Shown here one piece after another: positions 44,131-49,065 of a DNA stretch of 49,065 nucleotides (position 1 is its first letter; every line of letters begins with the position of its first letter). Below the pieces are notes generated by a model. It saw only the letters and a program-made list of their open reading frames with translations. It was not told where the DNA came from and made no database searches. The position numbers were made by a program, and so were the translations under genes. Source of the DNA: Nitrososphaerota archaeon. GTDB lineage: Archaea; Thermoproteota; Nitrososphaeria; Nitrososphaerales; CADDZS01. The DNA lies in NCBI GenBank assembly GCA_021325255.1, contig JAJPHP010000022.1, forward strand, positions 1 to 49,065, written 5' to 3'.

Positions 44131-44292
44131 CTAGTGGATAACTGCGGGGTGTTGACGTACTTCCTCTCTGCTTTGATGGGCGTGTCTCTCGCGAAAATGT
44201 TGCATTAGCTCATCCGTGGTTGCGAAGGCGCGACCGCAGACACGGCATGGGAAAACTCCGGAGAGCGTCTTGGATATTATTGGTGTAGACAA
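44131..44292 (-). CDS. 53-residue C2H2 zinc-finger protein
   Basis: From TTG 44292, with GAGGGGAGG about 10 nt upstream, the frame encodes one classical zinc finger: FPCRVCGRAFATTDELMQHF then RERH. The ligands are Cys16, Cys19, His32 and His37 (C-x2-C-x12-H-x4-H). The conserved Phe and Leu of the finger core are present (RAF, ELM). The remaining 15 residues are polar. Small single C2H2 proteins occur in archaea and may bind DNA or partner proteins. Neighbouring DNA on both sides is otherwise non-coding. Confidence 0.7.
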   Translation of the reverse strand: MSTPIISKTLSGVFPCRVCGRAFATTDELMQHFRERHAHQSREEVRQHPAVIH

Positions 44293-44539
44293 TAGTTAAT
44301 GGCCCCTCCCCTCTACGATGAGAGATGTTTTGGCGCATATCTTAGGGTAGAGGCCATTATGAGCAGCGAAGTTTACGTCTACGAGAAAATGCGTCTATTA
44401 CTCTCTAAAAGAGCGATTGAGAAGTAGGACTGAGTTTCTGTCTTCGGCAAACGTTACGCTGCACCACCCCCCCTTCCCTCTAGAGGATCCTTTCGCACAA
44501 GGCAAAAAGGAGCAGCGCTCTAATCCAGCTGCGATACGC

Positions 44540-44797
44540 ATGCCTCCCAAGATGTCTTATCAGCGGAAGAAGAGCCTGCCGTCCACGATGTATGCGTGCC
44601 CCAGAGACCGCAAGCTTCCAATCAACGATGCCGCCCACGTGAGAAACGCGATGGCACGCTTCGGTCAGGTAGAGTCCAAGTTCTGCCATCCGAAGGTCGC
44701 GAAGAGGCGCATCATCGCCGCCGCAAAGAGGTACGGGATCGACGTCGAGGATTTCAAGAAGGTAAAGCGTTTCGAGAGCATGACTAAGGAAGGCTAA
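44540..44797 (+). CDS. DUF6582-like small basic protein
   Basis: Taken from ATG 44540 (or 44552) it has about 85 residues. The conserved block is SLPSTMYACPRDRKLPINDA followed by HVRNAMARFGQV, then KRRIIAAAKRYGIDVEDF. The 'P..RklPi.d..HvrnAlarf.q' pattern fits DUF6582, which is found in phage-related and soil-microbe genomes. Function is unknown; the open frame upstream of 44540 is not conserved. Confidence 0.65.
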   Translation: MPPKMSYQRKKSLPSTMYACPRDRKLPINDAAHVRNAMARFGQVESKFCHPKVAKRRIIAAAKRYGIDVEDFKKVKRFESMTKEG

Positions 44798-44909
44798 ATT
44801 GATCTGCCTAATGCCCTAGAACTCCAGTTGCTCATACTCATTATCTCGAAGGAAGTTAAGATATAATCTGTGCGGTGCGTTCCAAGTAGTTCGCAAGAGA
44901 CAGCAAAAT

Positions 44910-45116
44910 TCAGGGCCTGCTAGCCGACCCCAGCCAGTCCTCGAGCTCCTTCTTTAGGGCGGTAGCCTACTCGACACTAAAGGTGATGAAAGTCCTGTAC
45001 TTCCCCTGATGGACTACCAGTTGGAACCTGTTTCTGTGTTCGAGCAGCATTACCTGTCCAATCTCTACCTGCCTCGGCTATGAGCCCACTGCTACTGCTT
45101 CTCTCTCTACTTTCAA
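44910..45116 (-). pseudogene. small protein with two in-frame TAG codons
   Basis: The frame from TTG 45116 to TGA 44910 would encode about 68 residues: KVEREAVAVGS, stop (45078-45080), PRQVEIGQVMLLEHRN, RFQLVVHQGKYRTFITFSVE, stop (44967-44969), ATALKKELEDWLGSASR. Apart from the two amber codons there is no disruption, and the composition is protein-like throughout. The part between the stops could start at ATG in QVMLL. Family not recognised. Together with the PPOX gene it is the second frame with two TAGs and nothing else wrong. Confidence 0.45.
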
Positions 45117-45160
45117 AAATTAACAATCTCTCTCTACAGCTTTAGATGCTTGCTGCAATA

Positions 45161-45412
45161 TCATTTCCTTAGAATCGTGGCCATGCCGTCCGCGTCGCAT
45201 CTCGAACAGCGCATGTAGATCAGCACGCCTCCATTCCCGAATGGTTTGGAATCAGAGACTACCCAATCGTGAGAACCGAACATACTGGCTATTACGGAGG
45301 TGTCTTTCCCGACGACAGAGTCGGGAGGAACGCAGTCGAAGGTCCTCGCTTGGTTATCACTATGGAGCTTTAGTTCGTCTACCACTCTCCTTCGCGACAG
45401 TGGAAGGAACAT
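45161..45412 (-). CDS. small CxxC protein of unknown function
   Basis: The 83-residue protein has a helical basic N terminus (SRRRVVDELKLH), a middle with SMFGSHDWVVSDSKPFGNGG, and a C-terminal strand-knuckle IYMRCSRCDADGMA with one CxxC. One CxxC alone cannot make a full zinc site unless it dimerises or uses the His in GSHDW. Same strand and direction as the interrupted gene at 44910-45116. Confidence 0.55.
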   Translation of the reverse strand: MFLPLSRRRVVDELKLHSDNQARTFDCVPPDSVVGKDTSVIASMFGSHDWVVSDSKPFGNGGVLIYMRCSRCDADGMATILRK

Positions 45413-45775
45413 TCTCCTAGATTAGTATTTCACCCCTGACGAATGGGGAGGCCCTCTATCAGGTCCGACTAAGCGGTTAGAATTACGCTCTATCTTTCCT
45501 GCACCTTATCGATCTTGCTACGCAGCAGCTCGGTGCAGAGTATTGGAACTTGGCAGTAGTTCACCACAAGCAAAAGAGGAGAAGAAAGGGTCTTCCGATA
45601 TATTAGCCGTCACCTCGTCTGCTATATGCCCTAAAGGGTAATTGCTTGCTTTTCATTTTCAAAGTTGATGATCGGGTTCTCTTTAAGTGATAACAGCGAC
45701 ATCTAGTAGTTCATAGCTGCCAACCTCGGTCTATGGAACGATTGCAGAGCAACAAAAAGAAGGGATCGACGAACC

Positions 45776-45856
45776 GTGAATCAATTGTTGTTGCTGGTTG
45801 TTTATGCAGTCGGCGCGCTATCAGTAGTTCTCTTTCTTGCGGTGCCATTAGTCTGA
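45776..45856 (+). CDS. single-span peptide, low support
   Basis: A 26-residue frame from GTG 45776 is almost entirely one membrane helix (LLLLVVYAVGALSVVLFLAV). It could be a real membrane microprotein. The rest of 45413-46004 shows no other gene. Confidence 0.25.
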   Translation: MNQLLLLVVYAVGALSVVLFLAVPLV

Positions 45857-46004
45857 GAGCTATCATCGACGCGTGGTCAAAGACCAAGCGCATGTCACGC
45901 GTGCGGACGAGGTCTTGCGATCACCAACCAGAGCAGCACGGGCAGACTTCCCAGAGTGAGAAAATCTAATCTCGCTTTTACAATGGAGTATTCCTCTACC
46001 TACA

Positions 46005-46013
46005 GTTTAATAC
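46005..46013 (+). promoter_or_regulatory. TATA box of the histidine kinase gene
   Basis: GTTTAATAC lies 27 nt before ATG 46040 and was used to choose that start over upstream codons in the same frame. Confidence 0.5.
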
Positions 46014-46039
46014 GAGACGTTTTGTGGGTTAGATCGTCA

Positions 46040-48205
46040 ATGACGATCACCGCCGACAATCTATCGCACTCTACGATTGCGCCACTAGACCGACGAACCA
46101 CGAAAGTACTCGTCGGGCAAGAGCAAGTCCTGTCAACCGCGCTCAACTTTTTTTCTAATGCCAAGTCACGAATGGATATCTGCACGGGCAGGATAACGAC
46201 AAACGACAACGCTCAGCCTCAGCAAAATGAAGCCTTACTTCTAGCATTCTATGAGGTCGCGGAACGAGGAGGACACATTCGAGTTATCGGCGAGATAACA
46301 AAGGATTATGTCGACTACTGGAAACAGTTTGGAAAGAAAGTTGAACTTCGCCACCTCTCGGGAGTGAGCGCATATTTCGGGGTTAGCGATTTCGAGTATC
46401 TTGCTATCCCAGGATCTGAGGCATTCAATCCCAACGGTCCGCTTCTTTACAGCAACGAAGAATCGTTTGTGAAGCATCACCATTTGCTTTTTGACATGCT
46501 GTGGGATAACGCTGTACCCTCGGAAGCTAAGATTAGAGAAATAGAAACGGGAGAATTGCCTTCAAGAACTGAGGTCGTACGAGGCGCAGACAAAGTCACT
46601 GAAACGCTATTTCAGGCTGTGCAGAGGGCTAAGAGTACCATCGGCATTCTTGCACAATCCGCCGGCCCTAAGCTCCTTTTTGAAATTAATTCCTATCAAA
46701 AGTTGTTCTTAGAATCCAAATCACGCGGGGTAAAGATACGTTACATCACAGAAATCACCGGAGATAACATTGAATATTGCAAGCAAATGATTGATCTGTT
46801 TTCAGCCGAAGTGAGACACGCTGAAAGTCCGATTGGGAATTTCCTAGTTACTGATGCGGAGCTTGTGGCAACGGCGTCGAGCATCAGCGGAGGTCAGCCC
46901 ATCCCGGAGGTAATCTATAGCAATGTTATGGAACTAGTGCAACGAAATGTCTACTTCTTCAATAACGTCTGGGAGAGGGCAATCCCTGCAGAGATAAGGT
47001 TTGCAGAGCTTGAGAACGGCGAAAGGGTCGGGGAAACAAAACTCACCTTCGACACTCGCGAAATATTCGATTCTGCCAACAAATTTGTCGACGAAATGAA
47101 GGAGGAAGCGCTTGTCATTCTAACAGAACAGAACTCAATCACCAGAAATCCTACTTTCTTCGAAAAAATAGTCGCAAAGGCTAAGACTGAAGGAACAAAA
47201 GTCAAAATTCTTGGTCGGTTTTCAAGCGAAGAAATTAAGCTGATGGACGAGTATCGGTCATCGGGTGTCCAGATGAGGACGCTGGGCTCTACTTCACGAA
47301 TCTCTAACCTGTCTCTGGGAATTTATGATAGGAAGTGGATGGGTCTTGTTCAGTATCTCTATCCCAGCCTTAGGAAGAGAACACCGTCAACGGAGCCTTA
47401 CCTTTCTGGCATCATATCGACTGACTCTCGGATGATTGATGGAATCGCCGCGATTTTTGAGTCTCTGTGGGGAGAGACCGACCTGCGTCAAAGAGCCGAG
47501 CTGCTTCAGGATATTCTATCGCACGATATTCGGAACTACTGCCAGGTGACCAAGTTTAACGGCGAGCTACTACTCGACCAAATTGGCGCCGACCCTTACT
47601 GTAGGAAAACGCTTGAAGATCTGCAAAGATCAATCGATAACACTGTAAAGATGGTGGAGAAGGCGCAGCAGCTCTCTAAGGTGCTCTCTGAAGGCGATGT
47701 TACGCTTTACGCTGTCGATCTGATGAAGACTATTGAAGACTCCTTGAATCTGATAAAGGATGCATACAGGGACGAAAAGATGATCGTGGACGAGAGGAAA
47801 GTTAGATTTGAACTAACCTCAAATCATAATGAAGCGTTCGTCCTTGCCGACGAATTACTCGGGAGTATATTTGAGAATCTCTATTCAAACTGCGCCAGAT
47901 ACACCGATTCCAATCGTGTCTTAGTCGAGACTCTAGTCGAGGAAGGGGATGCAGAACACTGGAAGGTTTCGATCTCTGATCACGGTCGCGGAATCAAGGA
48001 TGTACTCAAGGATCAGATATTCATGAGGTACTTGGAAAGCGACAAGGGTTCCGGATTGGGCATGTCAATAGTACACTCGTTGGCCGTCGAGAGGTACAAG
48101 GGAAGAGTGCAAATCAAAGACAGAGTTCCTGGAGATTATACAAAGGGCACCTTAGTAGAAATCTGGCTTAGGAAAGGCGTCCCTGCCCCTCCGGCGACCG
48201 AATAA
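46040..48205 (+). CDS. histidine kinase with three tandem sensor repeats
   Basis: The protein has about 721 residues. Three related N-terminal units of about 150 residues span roughly 20-170, 172-335 and 340-490, each beginning like KVLVGQEQVLSTALNFFSNA and ending like NNVWERAIPAEIRFAELENG. Such units occur in thaumarchaeal kinases and resemble PLD/TrmB-type sensor folds. The kinase core follows: His of the H-box near 495 (LSHDIRNY), N-box FENLYSNCARYT near 611, G1 DHGRGI near 647, G2 GSGLGMSIV near 670. No membrane helix is seen, so it is a soluble sensor. A receiver protein gene is convergent just downstream. Confidence 0.93.
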   Translation: MTITADNLSHSTIAPLDRRTTKVLVGQEQVLSTALNFFSNAKSRMDICTGRITTNDNAQPQQNEALLLAFYEVAERGGHIRVIGEITKDYVDYWKQFGKKVELRHLSGVSAYFGVSDFEYLAIPGSEAFNPNGPLLYSNEESFVKHHHLLFDMLWDNAVPSEAKIREIETGELPSRTEVVRGADKVTETLFQAVQRAKSTIGILAQSAGPKLLFEINSYQKLFLESKSRGVKIRYITEITGDNIEYCKQMIDLFSAEVRHAESPIGNFLVTDAELVATASSISGGQPIPEVIYSNVMELVQRNVYFFNNVWERAIPAEIRFAELENGERVGETKLTFDTREIFDSANKFVDEMKEEALVILTEQNSITRNPTFFEKIVAKAKTEGTKVKILGRFSSEEIKLMDEYRSSGVQMRTLGSTSRISNLSLGIYDRKWMGLVQYLYPSLRKRTPSTEPYLSGIISTDSRMIDGIAAIFESLWGETDLRQRAELLQDILSHDIRNYCQVTKFNGELLLDQIGADPYCRKTLEDLQRSIDNTVKMVEKAQQLSKVLSEGDVTLYAVDLMKTIEDSLNLIKDAYRDEKMIVDERKVRFELTSNHNEAFVLADELLGSIFENLYSNCARYTDSNRVLVETLVEEGDAEHWKVSISDHGRGIKDVLKDQIFMRYLESDKGSGLGMSIVHSLAVERYKGRVQIKDRVPGDYTKGTLVEIWLRKGVPAPPATE

Positions 48206-48279
48206 GGAAAAGAAACGCCGGGCCATTGCAATCAATTGGGAATGCTTGCTGAGGGTGTCATTCTTCTTCTCCGAGTACG

Positions 48280-48642
48280 CTACACTTCTCTCCCCACCAC
48301 GCGGGTCACGGCTTCGATCAGTTCATTTCTTGCGAAGGGTTTCTTCAAGATAAAGTCGAACAAGTCTACGGAAGCTTGCGGAACGTCGTACGCGGATGCC
48401 AAGATGATTTTGATCTGAGGTTTGGCTGCCCTAATGATCTTTGTCGCTTCAACCCCGTCCATTATCGGCATACGCAAATCGACGATGACGACGTCCGGCT
48501 CGGACATCGGGTCTTTGTTGCTCAGGAGAAAGTCGGTGAGATCCTTTCCGTTGCCAAAAGATCCCGAGAGGTCAAAACCCGAAGCCGCAAGGATCCTCTC
48601 ATAGATCACAAGGATGGGCATCTCGTCTTCCGCTATTGCCAC
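48280..48642 (-). CDS. stand-alone response regulator receiver protein
   Basis: The 120-residue CheY-like protein has the acidic pair in AIAEDE, the phosphorylated Asp in VVIVDLRMPIMDG, the switch Ser in IILASAYD and the Lys in ILKKPF. It has no output domain. The GTG start at 48642 falls right at the first beta strand; the open frame continues upstream (GRIIRV) and may contribute a few more residues through a non-standard start. It is convergent with the histidine kinase (74-nt gap), its probable partner. Confidence 0.9.
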   Translation of the reverse strand: MAIAEDEMPILVIYERILAASGFDLSGSFGNGKDLTDFLLSNKDPMSEPDVVIVDLRMPIMDGVEATKIIRAAKPQIKIILASAYDVPQASVDLFDFILKKPFARNELIEAVTRVVGREV

Positions 48643-49018
48643 CCTTATGATTCGACCGGCGAGTGCTTCGTCTGGACGCGTATGAGGAGGAAAAGCGCCA
48701 CTCGGAGAAATCTTGGCCTCATCTTGTTGAGGAGAGTTCCTCTTGCGGTCCGGTTCATTCTCAAGGTCCGATGTGCAAATGCTTCCTACCCAAGCTAGCT
48801 CGGTCAGCTCTCTTTCACTTCGCGAGATCTACTCTACTCTATCACGTTGACCTCAAAAAAAGGTTAAAGCAAACGAGTCCAAGTGAGGAAATGGTACGTT
48901 TATCCTATAAAAGTGCCGTTCCTTGTGTAGCACCTTTATGGATATCGGTTTGCGTTGCCGGTACCGTCAAGTTAAGCCCAGTAAGATAAAGGGTTATGGC
49001 CAGAAGGACTGATCTCTC
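48643..49018. other. gap without a recognised gene
   Basis: Overlapping frames have poor composition. A TATA-like CCTATAAAAG at about 48904-48913 on the plus strand may belong to the gene that starts at the window edge. Confidence 0.3.
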
Positions 49019-49065
49019 ATGTTTTTGGTGATGACAAACACGGAAGACGAGTTCCTCCTAGCCAC
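49019..49065 (+). CDS. possible 5' end of a gene cut by the window
   Basis: An ATG frame (MFLVMTNTEDEFLLA) is open to the window end. An ATG four codons in (MTNTEDE) is an alternative. Too short to identify. Confidence 0.25.
   Translation, partial: MFLVMTNTEDEFLLA

Noticed and set aside
1..49065. Reassignment of TAG as a sense codon throughout the genome
   Set aside because: Several conserved genes end in TAG right after their family C terminus (for example trmO, the second MFS gene, the cyclase, the DUF4443 gene). Kept only as a site-specific readthrough question.

Overview
The window looks like a chromosomal segment of a Nitrososphaeria/Thaumarchaeota-type archaeon, probably a soil lineage. 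The evidence is a histidine kinase of thaumarchaeal style (tandem sensor repeats before HisKA and HATPase), a double-HTH Lrp-like regulator, an archaeal-type DUF71 ATPase and DUF4443 protein, many TTG/GTG starts, TATA boxes about 25-40 nt upstream of starts, and PIN-domain toxin-antitoxin pairs. No ammonia-oxidation gene, rRNA or CRISPR array is seen, so placement below class level is not possible.

Layout. 0-9.4 kb is gene-poor and decaying: a NitrOD5-like fragment, a winged-helix protein, small membrane proteins, a DCC-family protein, an isochorismatase broken by one TAA, a flavodoxin and a 51-residue CxxC protein. 9.5-11.2 kb holds a Gfo/Idh/MocA oxidoreductase and a universal stress protein. 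11.4-13.1 kb is an IS630-type element whose terminal inverted repeats enclose both the transposase and a convergent pRiA4b-ORF3-like passenger gene. 13.3-16.8 kb has a beta-helix surface protein, a cupredoxin and two dead flavin/F420-type (PPOX) genes. 16.9-21.8 kb is a putative cobamide-uptake/salvage group: an ECF S-component-like protein, a DUF4430 coiled-coil protein, a BtuF-like binding protein and a convergent DUF71 ATPase, followed by a DUF4443 protein and an amidohydrolase. 22-33 kb is more ordinary: glyA, two drug-efflux-type MFS transporters, trmO, a Nudix-like protein, a DUF5615-like protein, a double-HTH regulator and a six-repeat NHL surface protein.

33-45.5 kb is an accessory region. 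It has a convergent intergenic gap with three strong palindromes and a promoter-like site, a frameshifted phospholipase-D-like gene, three PIN-type toxin-antitoxin modules, a class III cyclase-FlgO-TPR fusion, a tRNA-Ser(GCT), a C2H2 zinc-finger microprotein, and two families of dispersed repeats, one lying at the 3' end of three genes. The window ends with a large histidine kinase and a convergent stand-alone receiver.

A recurring theme is gene decay. At least eight reading frames are interrupted or are fragments. Of the in-frame stops that break otherwise continuous frames, six are TAG, one is TAA and none is TGA. Many intact genes nevertheless end in TAG, so ordinary pseudogene formation is the default reading. 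Proposed start codons are often inferred from domain limits and TATA spacing, because Shine-Dalgarno sequences are sparse.
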